Position numbers and translations under genes: made by a program. 15,390 bases of DNA from NCBI GenBank assembly GCA_001953115.1, contig LSSL01001175.1:21826-37215 (forward strand), in the 5' to 3' direction. Position 1 is the first letter of the stretch, and each line of letters begins with the position of its first letter. Below the pieces are notes generated by a model. That model was not told where the DNA came from. It saw only the letters and a list, made by a program, of their open reading frames with translations, and ran no database searches. Of the stretch, positions 1-8,678 are shown one piece after another. Source of the stretch: Smittium mucronatum. Its lineage: Eukaryota; Kickxellomycota; Harpellomycetes; Harpellales; Legeriomycetaceae.

Positions 1-145
1 GATTTTAAATCTTATGCTATTAATGAACAATTGACTTGTTATATGGGGGTATAACAGACTTTTTGATAATCTGAACCGGTTTATTTACCCTATTTTTACA
101 CACAAGAAGCCTAATTTGGCAAAATATTCATTTATGGCGCTAAAA
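1..145. other. AT-rich flank, no gene seen
   Basis: This is the sequence outside the MULE. I see no open frame, RNA gene or terminal repeat in it. Removing the MULE would join it to the sequence starting near 8829, but I could not show by eye that the two flanks belong to one known element. Confidence 0.5.
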
Positions 146-155
146 ATTTAATGGA
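146..155. repeat. MULE target-site duplication, left copy
   Basis: ATTTAATGGA lies directly outside the left inverted repeat and matches the right copy ATTTAATGAA at 9 of 10 bases. The length fits the MULE superfamily. The single mismatch is consistent with some age. Confidence 0.8.
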
Positions 156-295
156 GGTTAAAAATATCTGCATACAAAATTAATCAATCATATACAATGT
201 TGGTCATTTCCATTCAAAATTCACCAGTCTCATACAAATTAATTTTTTGTCCAATAATAATATCATAAAAATAAGTATTAATATATAAATCGACC
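156..295 (+). repeat. MULE left terminal inverted repeat (140 bp)
   Basis: This stretch begins GGTTAAAAATATCTGCA and matches the reverse complement of 8679-8818, which begins GGCTAAAAATATCTGCA, over 140 bp without gaps. I count about 7 mismatches. Similarity ends sharply after the shared AAATCGAC. Long inverted repeats of this kind are typical of MULEs and normally hold the transposase binding site. Confidence 0.93.
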
Positions 296-314
296 ACTAT
301 AAATCTATTGGATC
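294..314. repeat. Internal inverted-repeat motif, copy 1
   Basis: The 21-bp motif CCACTATAAATCTATTGGATC starts at the inner edge of the left MULE repeat. Its reverse complement recurs at 3117-3137 with one mismatch. Its role is unknown; a subterminal transposase-binding site or a leftover of a longer inverted repeat are both possible. Confidence 0.55.
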
Positions 315-442
315 AAATTGTTTTGATCTTCCTTTAGAAAAAAATAATTATGACAACCAAAATATTGAATACTTTTCAAACAATGCACGAAAGTAAAGAT
401 TAAATCTTTTAATATTAATAAAAATTAGTGTCTTCCAAATAA

Positions 443-2031
443 CCCAGAAAAATAAAAATAGATTGGAAAGAATTTGAAGAAATTCCCGGTCTGAAGGATG
501 ATAATAAAGTAAAAAAATGGGTGATCAGTACAAGAAGAGTCTTAAAAGAGTGTAAGCAGACAAATTTTTTTAGGAACAAAGAAGAGGGTCCTTGTAACGC
601 TCTTGCCCAATTAGATGTATATAAAAATTGCTTAAACAAAATATATATAGCTAATGAACATTCAGAGGGTTGTTTTATAGCTGTGGTACAATTAGATGAC
701 AAAAATTTAGCAAAAATATCCACGAAAAAGGAACAAAAAGAACATGAGAAATTCAAGTTGAAAAAATATGATTTTGAACTTTCTTCAAAGAGAATTTACG
801 TTATTTTGTCAAATAGCAGAGAAAAAAATGCTGGAAGAAACCATTTAACAACAGCCTTATTAAAAAACCCATAGAAAATATAAAACCGGAGTTTGGGAAA
901 CCATTTATAACCGGTTTCAACCTAGATCCAGGTACTTCTATATATTAAAATTATTTTTTGATTTCATTATTAATTTTTATTTTTAGATGAAATGAGAGTA
1001 TTCATGACTTCAGAAGCCCTAATAAAAATTTCATTTAAATCAGAGAGCATCCATATTGATGCAACGTATAAGCAAATATACTTGGGTTATCCCACTATGT
1101 AGAAGGAGTAATTGATTTGAATGGAGCTTTCATACTCAGCGGAATATCGATTTCAAAAAATGAGAACACATCAAGCTACTTGTGGGTGCTAAAAGAAATG
1201 GAAAAATTGACAGAATTACACTGTTTGACCTTTAATCCTAGATAATTTATTGCCGATTCAGCTCCGCAGATATCAAGAGCTGAAAGATATTTAGAACTGG
1301 ATGCAAAAGAATAAATTATTGGGAGCATGTGTATAGGAATATACAGAAATTAGCTAAATCATTCTCAAAAACCTTTCGGGATTTTTTTCTATGGGATATT
1401 AGGCACATAAGGCTTTCAAATAACGATGAAACCTTCAAAAGATTTTTTTTATTATTGAAAAAAAGTGGTTGGAATTCGATGAAATGAATACAACCATCAG
1501 TAAATTTGAAAAAAAATCTCATTTAAAAAAATTTTGAGTATTATGAAGGTGTTTATCCCCTAAGACCCAGTACTAACAACTCATTAGAAAGGTTCAACCT
1601 TATTATTAATAGTAGATATTTTAATTGGAAAAATTAAAATTTACTGAATTCATTCCTCTGTGTTTTTAAATTTTGGAGGAGGTGGGTTCCAGGAAAGAAT
1701 ACAACTTTGAAAAATAGATATAAGGTAGAAAGTATTAATTAGAAAATAATCTTTTATGGTTTTTTTACGATTAGGGCGTTCATAATCAAGAGAAAAATAT
1801 ATGTATTTCCGACAGTCAATTGACTGAAGCATTTATTGCTGAATTTTTAAATAAAGAGATATTTAAATCGTATCAAAGCTTAAAAGAACACTCAAGTTTT
1901 AACAGCGGAAATTCTCTCGTCAGGGGATCCTTTGATATAGATAATTGGATTCTTTTATGTTCCTGTATTATGTTTTTAATCAATAAGAAATCTCACCGTT
2001 TTTTTATTATCTTAAAAGAGATGGGAGATTG
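443..2031 (+). pseudogene. Decayed MULE transposase (zinc finger, DDE core, possible SWIM remnant)
   Basis: Read in three frames, the product resembles a MULE transposase, the enzyme that would cut the inverted repeats. The first open stretch (443-871) is rich in Cys/His spacings (ECKQ, GPCNA, NEHSEGC), like the FLYWCH/WRKY-type finger at the N terminus of many MULE transposases. The core follows. IHIDATYK carries the first Asp (1058-1060), followed by LGYP and GVID; FIADSAPQI carries the second (1255-1257); TNNSLERFN carries the Glu (1587-1589). A CSC...KKSH stretch near 1960-2000 may be a decayed SWIM finger. Lesions include stops at 872, 1243, 1312 and 1485, frame changes near 1100 and 1350, and further stops beyond 1500. 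The start codon is not determinable. The family call is firm and inactivity is clear. Confidence 0.85.
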
Positions 2032-2039
2032 AATCCTCA

Positions 2040-3279
2040 TTAATTTCACATTTTTGGGAATGAAAAACGAACGTGGGAGAAAAAAATCAATAGCTAAAAA
2101 TTAATCACCTACTAAATAAATACAATTTATCTCCAGTCTTTAATAGTTATGCCTATACTATTTTAAATAAAAATTTAATATAATACTAAATCTTAAAGAA
2201 TATGTGCCTAAAATCATTTGAGTAAAATTTCTGTTAAATTCAAGTAATTTAAATTTAAATTTTGAAACCAGTAATTCTTTATTGATTTTATACATCGATA
2301 TATATCTTACTTAAAACCACAATCTTCATTCTCATAATCACAAAGAGATTAAAAATTGGAACGAAAAATTGATTTTTAGGAAATTGGTTTCATATTGCAC
2401 GCTGTGTATATTTGGTCAAAAGCTTTTATATTTTATTTTTAAACAGCCAATTTCAGATGCTTAATGCCCCCAAATAACCATGGACTAATATTTTCGATTA
2501 GTTGGTAATATATGTAGTTGAAGGTATGTTTTTTTGGTAAAAGAGTACCCAATACCCCCAAGATATGTTTTCATATACGAAAAAAAAATAAGAGCTTAAT
2601 TAATGAGTTTATTACTTATATTATGTGTATTGAGTTAAAAAAATTGATTAATCAAGACGCCAATTTCAAAAATTAGCTCTTCAATCAATCTGAGTTTTTT
2701 ATTATATTGAATTTGGAGGTCTATCGAAATACCAAAAAGCAGTAAAGTCGGTGTTAGTAATAATACTTTAAAAGGTTTAAAACTTCATCAGTACAACTAA
2801 ACAAAATTATAAGTTTACCTTCATCTAATCTTTGTGTTATATCCTTGAGGAGTTTTCGGCATTCTATGAGATGAAAAATGAAAAGGTAATAACCATATTT
2901 CATAAAAGAGGGCTTGTGATATTTTTACATTAATTTTGTCATTTATATTTTTAATATAATGATGCGATATAAATTTATTATAATTAGAGGATACGAGAAA
3001 ATTTTAAATTTTATAGTGATATTTTTTTGTTTATAATGAGGATTTTTTATCAATAAATTCACACCAAAATGTACATTTTTTTTATTTATCTGTCATATTT
3101 GAATCTGGAACATATCGATCCAATAGATTAATAGTGGTTTTAAGCAGAAACGTGGCTTTACTAAAACATTTCCGCTTTAATAAACAAACATAGACGCTTT
3201 TACACATAGATCAGTACAAACAATAAAAAAAGCCAACAAAAAAGAAAAACAACTGTGTGTATAAAATCATATAAAGATC
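2040..3279. other. MULE interior, no gene seen
   Basis: Very AT-rich sequence lies between the transposase remnant and the inserted LTR element. No convincing coding frame, RNA gene or captured host fragment is visible on either strand. The only structure noted is the inverted motif at 3117-3137. Confidence 0.6.
3117..3137. repeat. Internal inverted-repeat motif, copy 2
   Basis: GATCCAATAGATTAATAGTGG is the reverse complement of 294-314 at 20 of 21 positions. It lies about 150 bp before the LTR element, far from the MULE right end as it now stands. Confidence 0.55.
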
Positions 3280-3284
3280 AAGGA
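3280..3284. repeat. LTR retrotransposon target-site duplication, left copy (AAGGA)
   Basis: AAGGA lies immediately before the left LTR and is repeated exactly after the right LTR at 8358-8362. Five bases is the usual duplication length for Ty3/gypsy integrases. The pair fixes the LTR ends to within one base. Confidence 0.9.
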
Positions 3285-3433
3285 AGTCAAACGTGATTGG
3301 ATAAACCATCCAATTACATTTAAACGATTAATAATAATCTGTTTTTTTTAGTATTTCTGATTTATTGCTACTTATAATAGCCAATCAACCAGAAATGCAT
3401 TTTTTATCAGAAACTTATTAATTACGCTTTTCC

Positions 3434-3440
3434 TATATAA
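3434..3440 (+). promoter_or_regulatory. Candidate TATA box in left LTR
   Basis: TATATAA sits about half-way through the LTR, followed within 30-40 bp by a GC-richer stretch (CCAGGCAATAGGCC). This is where an LTR promoter would be expected. In such AT-rich DNA the motif alone is weak evidence. Confidence 0.35.
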
Positions 3441-3534
3441 TCCCAGGCAATAGGCCTTTTTGGAAAAGCATACTATTTTTATATTTATATTATATTCTAA
3501 ACACTTAAAAAACTAAAAGTATCAAAAAAAACTT

Positions 3535-3540
3535 AATAAA
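3535..3540 (+). terminator. Candidate polyadenylation signal in LTR
   Basis: AATAAA lies about 50 bp before the LTR end and recurs in the right LTR, where it could end the element's transcript. The hexamer is common by chance in AT-rich sequence, so support comes mainly from its position. Confidence 0.35.
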
Positions 3541-3588
3541 TCCTTAAAAACAGACCAAAATCATTCCTATACCAGCAATAATTGTTTT

Positions 3589-3606
3589 TGGCGTTATCAG
3601 CACCAG
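3589..3606 (+). promoter_or_regulatory. Likely primer binding site
   Basis: Sequence starting TGGCGTTATCAG follows the left LTR directly; the initial T is the last LTR base. TGG complements the CCA end of a tRNA, as expected at a reverse-transcription primer site. I do not recognise the tRNA whose 3' end would pair with it. I found no matching segment in the LTR that would suggest Tf1-type self-priming. Confidence 0.5.
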
Positions 3607-3624
3607 TCTATTTTAGAATAGACT
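3605..3624 (+). other. Perfect hairpin in the leader
   Basis: AGTCTATT-TTAG-AATAGACT forms an 8-bp stem with a 4-base loop just after the primer site and 25 bases before the gag start. In LTR elements this is a usual place for packaging or dimerisation structures. That role is inference. Confidence 0.5.
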
Positions 3625-3649
3625 TTGAAAAGCAATAATTTATATAACA

Positions 3650-4660
3650 ATGACCCTGTTCGAAGGATTACCATCTCGGTTTAGAGGAGAAGAATCTGAT
3701 GTGGACACATCTGAAATATGGATGAAAAAATTTAACATTGTCTCCATGCTAAAAAAATGGAGTGATGAAACTAAAGTCAGTGTCTTTAAGCTTTGGCTTG
3801 AAGGCAATGCAGCCAAGTGGTTGGAAAAAGAAGAATCTTCTTCAGCTAACGTTAAAAGTATGGCCGACTGGGAAACCAAATTTTTATCCGAATTTAAAGG
3901 AAACATCAAGCCCCAGGCAGGAAACTTAATTACCTTAAGCCAGCTAAATATGGAGCATGGAGAACATATATCTAATTTTAACTCTAGGTATAGAAGATAT
4001 TTACATACTATACCAAAAAAAATGTACACCCCCGAATGGGTAAAAGAATCCTATATAGCCTCCTTAAACAAAATCGATTCAGACGTTTGGTGGAAAATTG
4101 CACAGGAAAGCGAAGCGCTAACCTATACAGAGGTTATTAAGGAAGCTGAAAGATTAGTAACATTAAAAGACAAACATAAATATTTTAATGTTAAAACAGC
4201 AGAACAGGTAGAAAACCCCGAAAATTCACTCTCATCTAAAGCAGAATCTATCAAAATTGTGCGCATTGAAAACCAAATTGATTCACTCACTGAATCTATG
4301 AAAAAGCTCTCGTTATTGATACAAGGGAACACCAATCCAGACTATAGCCAAGTTATCTGCCAAAATTGTGGAACAAAAGGGCATCCTACTTTTAAATGTA
4401 GAGTCAAATCAAAACTTTACGTCTTAACTAAAAAAGATTCCAATTATAATCAACCAAAAGTTGGAATGATAGCAATTCGCGAAGAAACGGCAGATATAAC
4501 AAAAATAGCGGCAGCCTCTAACAAACGAATGCGGCTAGAAACTATTCTTGGTGAGGATTATGCCCCTAAAGTTGCAACAAACAACGATTTGAGCGTAAGC
4601 AACAAGCTTGCAGAAGTAAAAAACAAGCTTGGGGTTATCCAAAAGAAAAAAAACCATTAA
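3650..4660 (+). CDS. gag: Gag protein (capsid and zinc-knuckle nucleocapsid)
   Basis: The 336-residue open frame starts at the first ATG after the leader. Residues about 24-140 read like a retrotransposon Gag/capsid domain: predominantly helical sequence with FKLWLEGNAAKWL, W-x-KFLSEF and a YRRYLHTIP segment, then ESYIASL. Residues 237-250 are a CCHC zinc knuckle, CQNCGTKGHPTFKC (C-x2-C-x4-H-x4-C), that would bind the element's RNA. The frame is intact from start to stop, unlike pol. It ends ..AAA AAC CAT TAA, where a slippery heptamer overlaps the pol frame, so most ribosomes would make Gag and a minority Gag-Pol. The product should assemble cytoplasmic virus-like particles (family knowledge). 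Confidence 0.93.
   Translation: MTLFEGLPSRFRGEESDVDTSEIWMKKFNIVSMLKKWSDETKVSVFKLWLEGNAAKWLEKEESSSANVKSMADWETKFLSEFKGNIKPQAGNLITLSQLNMEHGEHISNFNSRYRRYLHTIPKKMYTPEWVKESYIASLNKIDSDVWWKIAQESEALTYTEVIKEAERLVTLKDKHKYFNVKTAEQVENPENSLSSKAESIKIVRIENQIDSLTESMKKLSLLIQGNTNPDYSQVICQNCGTKGHPTFKCRVKSKLYVLTKKDSNYNQPKVGMIAIREETADITKIAAASNKRMRLETILGEDYAPKVATNNDLSVSNKLAEVKNKLGVIQKKKNH
4648..4654 (+). promoter_or_regulatory. Programmed -1 frameshift site A_AAA_AAC at gag/pol junction
   Basis: The heptamer AAAAAAC lies in the gag frame as A AAA AAC, two codons before the gag stop. It is one of the canonical X_XXY_YYZ slippery sequences. Slipping by -1 enters the frame that runs into protease, and that frame is open from 4570, overlapping gag by about 90 bases. 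The required direction and the heptamer agree. Candidate downstream structure: AACTCTTTT (4674-4682) can pair with AAAAGAGTT (4719-4727), though the 19-base spacer is longer than usual. Confidence 0.75.
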
Positions 4661-5673
4661 AAAAAAACGTCTCAACTCTTTTTTCAAGAATAATGGATGT
4701 TCCTGCACCTGTCTCCTTAAAAGAGTTACTTAATATTAAGCCCCAGATGATTCCAGAGGTAATTAGCGGATTGCAATCTCTTAAGCGCGAAAAAATTAAA
4801 CGCAATGTTTTATGGAGCTTAGGGAATAACATCAGAGCCTCAGATGACGAAAATACAGAAGATGATCCGGAGCCAGTTAGTTATATACTATTAGAAACTG
4901 GAAATCGTATACTACCTGTATTCTTAGATATAGGAGCTGCGAATTCTATAATTAACATATCTTTGGTTAACGATATGTCTTTGCCGACATTTAAACTAAA
5001 AAATCCATTTTCGCTACAACCAGTCAGTGGGCCGCCATTCTTAGTTAAAGAAGGCGTTTTAATAAATTCTAAGTTTGAAGAAGATATAATAATACCGATC
5101 GAATTTGTTGTAATCAACGATGGGCCGGTACCAATAATACTAGGATTGGATATATGTCAAAAGCTGTATTCCAACATCAATTATAAAGATGAGACGTTTA
5201 CAATCGAAATAGAAGGCAAAAGATATTCAACACAAATTTTCAGTAGAGAAGCTTTAATTCAAAATAAAGAAATGCTATTTGATGATGTTAGTGAATCGGA
5301 CGATAGTGACGAAGAAACAAAATTAGTCTTGTACGCATCTGCTAGGGCCGAAATTTTGATTAAAGACCCACAGCATGAAATATGCTTATCAGAAATCAAG
5401 GAAGATACTTCTATTGAAAACATCAAAGTGCAACAAAACTTAACAGAAGAGGAATACCTTACCTTTAAAAAGGTTATTGAAAGATTCAAACATCTTTTTG
5501 TGGACAGAGCTTCAAAACTTCCAGGGATTATCAATGGCGAGTATTCATTAAGACTGATTGAGGGTGCAGCGCCCATAAAGTCTTACATGCGCCGTTATTC
5601 ACCAGATGAAAAGAAAACTATTAAGTTAGAGATTGACACAATGCTTGAAAATGGAATAATACAAGAGTCATAA
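4654..5673 (+). pseudogene. pol: Pol part 1: protease and start of reverse transcriptase, ending at an in-frame stop
   Basis: Entered by -1 frameshift from gag (an internal ATG at 4693 also exists). The retropepsin-like domain has its active-site region at 4918-4950, LDIGAANS, with the Asp at 4927-4929, then the second family motif PIILGLDICQKL. Retropepsins normally have D-T-G or D-S-G; here the middle residue is Ile, which may impair activity. After an acidic linker the chain enters the RT N-terminal region (FKHLFVD, LPGIINGEYSLRL, MLENGIIQES) and stops at TAA 5671-5673. The frame continues directly after the stop with the conserved SPWTSP motif, so this is one nonsense change inside a once continuous pol. 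Confidence 0.9.
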
Positions 5674-7848
5674 TCCCCTTGGACGTCGCCAATATGTTTG
5701 GTAAAAAAATCAGACGGCGGAATTCGATTCTGTATCGACTATAGAAAGCTTAACGAGCTTACGATAAAAGATAAATTTCCACTTCCCAGGATGGACGATT
5801 GCCTGGATACACTAGCAGGAAAAAGATTCTATACCACACTAGATTGTTACGCCGGTTATTGGCAATGTCCAATTAATCCTAAAGATTATAAGTATACAGC
5901 CTTCTTGTCACCATTTGGGGTTTACGAATTTAAGTCCATGCCATTTGGGCTCACTAACGCACCAGCGCACTTCTCTAGGTGTATGGATCAAATTTTAGCC
6001 GAATTTCTTTACGACTTTGTTTGTGTCTACCTAGATGACATTGCAATATATTCAGACACATTTGAAGAGAATATAATACATTTAACAAAAGTCTTTGAAA
6101 GATTAAACGAAAGTGGGATCAGATTGAAGCTAAAAAAATGTCATTTTTTAGCTACTGAATTTACTTATCTTGGATTTTTAGTATCTAGCAAAGGTATTAG
6201 ACCAGACGTAAAAAAAGTCCAAGTTCTAAAAAACATACCAGTCCCATCCAATATTAAGCAAATACGAGCATTTTTAGGATTAGTGTCCTATTTTAGGCGA
6301 TTTATTCCTAAATTTTCGGAAATAATGGATCCAATTTATGCGCTCTTAAAAAAGGATGCAAAAATTATATGGACATTGGAATGCCAGGAAGCGTTTGAAC
6401 TATCAGTAAGAATCCTTACACATGCACCAATCCTAAAACAACCTGATTTTGAGCATAAATTTGTTATTTCATCTGATGCATCATCTTATGCTATTGGGGG
6501 ATTCTTGGAACAGTACGGAGACGATGGTACTTTATATCCCGTTTCGTACTATTCCAGAAGACTAACACCGGCTGAGCGCAACTACAGCGCATACGAAAAA
6601 GAGGGTATAGCTCTAGTTAGCTGTATAAAGCATTATAGATGCTATCTTTTATCAGCAGAATTTACAGCCTATACGGACAATTCAGCGATTTCAATGATTT
6701 TTAGAGAAAAAGAACCCTCGGGTCGAGTTGCTAGGTGGCTCAATACCTTAAGTGAGTACAGTTTTGTAATCAAGCACCGAGATGGGAAAACCAATGTGGT
6801 AGCAGACTATTTCTCAAGAGAGGGTAGTCTAGCATTGATCTCATTAAAAACGAAGCAAAAGAAATCGGTCACTACAGATATTAGCTTTGCCCGAATATTC
6901 GAGCTGTTAAGTAACAATGATATTGGACATAGCAGCGAATTGAAAAGGATATTGAAAAATTATATTATATTAAAAGATAAACTATACAGAAAGACTAAGG
7001 GAGGAAGAAAGATATTGTCAGTGGTAGAGACGATAGACGAGCTACATAAAATTTTGGGAATTGTGCACGATCAGCTGGGTCATCTCGGATTCGACACAAT
7101 TTGGAATTGGGTAAGAGAAAGATTTTGGAGGCCTCACATTTACTCCGAAGTCAAACACTATGTATGGAGTTGCATTCAGTGCCAACAATACTTTCTCCAA
7201 AAACCCTCGTACAAGTTCTCAGGGAGCTCAGCGATTTCTGGAATTTTTGCAAAATGGTCCATCGACTTTCTAGGGCCGTTTCCAGTTACACATAATGGGA
7301 ACCGATATGTCATTAACACAATAGAACATTTGATTAGTTATCCTTATTCTGAGTTTACGACAGACACTACTTCTGTTTCACCAATAAGATTCATTTCAAA
7401 TCTTTCATCATTATTTGGAGCACCTAGAAGTATCAGTTGCGACCAAGGAACCTGTTTTACCTCAAACTCATTTCAAAAATATTGTTTATATAAAAATATA
7501 AGCCTGGTATTAAACCCTGCCTACCAAACTGAATGGATGGGTAAAGTCGAAATATTAAATTCTACTGTGCGTTATGCCTTAACCAAACGAGCCTCTAATG
7601 ACATAAATCAATGGGATAATTACTTACATGAGGTTCTACAAGGATTTCGCTCTAAAGTTTCTTCAGTAAGTGGGTATTCATCATTCGAATTGATGCTTGG
7701 AGTCCCTGCCAGATTGCCTATTGAAGAACAATCTACAGGAGCACTAAGTCTTGATGCGCGGAATATGGAGATAATTGGACTATTAGGAAAAAAAAGGGAA
7801 TTGAAAGGGATAGTACCAGCTCAAAAAACAATAAAATATTTAACATAG
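5674..7848 (+). pseudogene. pol: Pol part 2: reverse transcriptase, RNase H and integrase
   Basis: This is the continuation of pol in the same frame after the stop at 5671. The RT has SPWTSP, DGGIRFCIDYRKLNELT, the first catalytic Asp in TLDCYAGYWQ (5842-5844), MPFGLTNAPAHF and YLDD (6028-6039). RNase H has SSDAS (Asp 6475-6477), YEKEG and YTDNSA (Asp 6676-6678). Integrase has an HHCC finger (H 7066, H 7081, C 7171, C 7180; H-x4-H-x29-C-x2-C) and a D,D-35-E core (Asp 7264, Asp 7441, Glu 7549). The catalytic residues I checked are all present. Its frame ends at TAG 7846-7848 just before the GPY/F module, which is found in another frame. Translation in isolation would need an internal start, so expression is doubtful. 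Confidence 0.93.
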
Positions 7849-8072
7849 GAAGAAAAGTGTTAATATTGAGAAGTGAGTAAAGAAAAAACGAAAAGATTTC
7901 CAAATTAAAACCTAGGTATTTAGGGCCATATCAAATAATCGAAATTCTACCTCATAACCTCTATAAGGTAAAATCAGAATTAAACAAAGTACATATATTT
8001 CACGCTTCCCGTGTGGTGAAGTATTTCTCGAGATTTGCTTTAAGTGGCGGAGAGTCAAACGTGATTGGATAA
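7803..8072 (+). pseudogene. pol: Pol part 3: integrase C-terminal GPY/F module, frameshifted
   Basis: In a different frame from the rest of pol, the sequence reads NIGRKVLILR, then after a TAA at 7878-7880 KLKPRYLGPYQIIEI, NLYKV and HIFHASRVVKYF. GPY lies at 7923-7931. This is the GPY/F module normally found at the integrase C terminus of Ty3/gypsy elements, so pol carries a frame change between about 7800 and 7846 plus one more stop. The ancestral frame runs past the polypurine region and stops at TAA 8070-8072, 18 bases inside the right LTR. No chromodomain follows. Confidence 0.82.
8046..8052 (+). promoter_or_regulatory. Candidate polypurine tract
   Basis: GGCGGAG directly precedes the right LTR, in the position of the plus-strand primer. 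It is short and has one C, so it is a weak tract by usual standards. Position is the main support. Confidence 0.45.
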
Positions 8073-8357
8073 ACCATCCAATTACATTTAAACGATTAAT
8101 AATAATCTGTTTTTTTTAGTATTTCTGATTTATTGCTACTTATAATAGCCAATCAACCAGAAATGCATTTTTTATCAGAAACTTATTAATTACGCTTTTC
8201 CTATATAATCCCAGGCAATAGGCCTTTTTGGAAAAGCATACTATTTTTATATTTATATTATATTCTAAACACTTAAAAAACTAAAAGTATCAAACAAAAC
8301 TTAATAAATCCTTAAAAACAGACCAAAATCATTCCTATACCAGCAATAATTGTTTTT
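8053..8357 (+). repeat. Right LTR (305 bp)
   Basis: This is the same as 3285-3589 except C at 8295 in place of A. It ends TGTTTTT and is followed at once by the AAGGA duplication. It contains the last three pol codons in the ancestral frame and its stop. Confidence 0.95.
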
Positions 8358-8362
8358 AAGGA
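8358..8362. repeat. LTR retrotransposon target-site duplication, right copy (AAGGA)
   Basis: Exact repeat of 3280-3284. MULE sequence resumes after it. Confidence 0.9.
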
Positions 8363-8678
8363 ATTCCTACAAAGAATCTTTCCTTGCAAATTTAGAAATT
8401 ACTGAGCAACCTAAATTCTATAAACATACTTTTCTCACCTTTAAATTTACCTGAAACACAAAAAAATTGATTCAGCCAAAAACATCAGTAATATTACAAA
8501 AAACTTCTAAAAAAAAGATAAAAGATAAAATACCCATAAAATATTTACCATATACTTTTCCTTATTCTTGTTCTCGATTACCCATTTAGGTAAATTTTAT
8601 TAATAAACACAAGTCAAAACCAAAAAGTATCTAAAACTCCTAAGGAAAATAGCCAATAAATATCAAGCACCTAGTTGT
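8363..8678. other. MULE interior right of the LTR element, no gene seen
   Basis: AT-rich sequence between the LTR element and the right MULE repeat. I see no coding frame or structured RNA on either strand. Confidence 0.6.

Larger units (their letters stand above)
3285..3589 (+). repeat. Left LTR (305 bp)
   Basis: This stretch is identical to 8053-8357 except for A at 3527 where the right copy has C at 8295. It starts AGTCAAACG and ends TGTTTTT, so it lacks the common TG...CA ends. An inverted repeat ATTGGAT/ATCCAAT lies close to the start. A TATA-like TATATAA is at 3434-3440 and an AATAAA is at 3535-3540, a layout that fits an LTR driving and ending its own transcript. Confidence 0.95.
3285..8357 (+). 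mobile_element. Ty3/gypsy-like LTR retrotransposon, complete but with broken pol
   Basis: This is a full-length element of 5,073 bp: 305-bp LTR, short leader, gag, pol in the order protease, RT, RNase H, integrase, then 305-bp LTR. The order of RT before integrase and the GPY/F module at the integrase end place it in the Ty3/gypsy (Metaviridae) group. No envelope-like gene and no chromodomain are visible. The LTRs differ at one base in 305, so insertion is recent, yet pol has two stops and a frameshift. It lies inside the MULE in the same orientation as the transposase remnant. Confidence 0.96.

Noticed and set aside
1820..2032. Independent 70-residue gene
   Set aside because: It fits better as the C-terminal, SWIM-like end of the decayed MULE transposase than as a separate gene.
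5671..5673. Programmed readthrough of the stop inside RT
   Set aside because: The stop falls inside the conserved RT N-terminal region, not at a domain boundary, and gag/pol control is already explained by the slippery site. A nonsense mutation is simpler.
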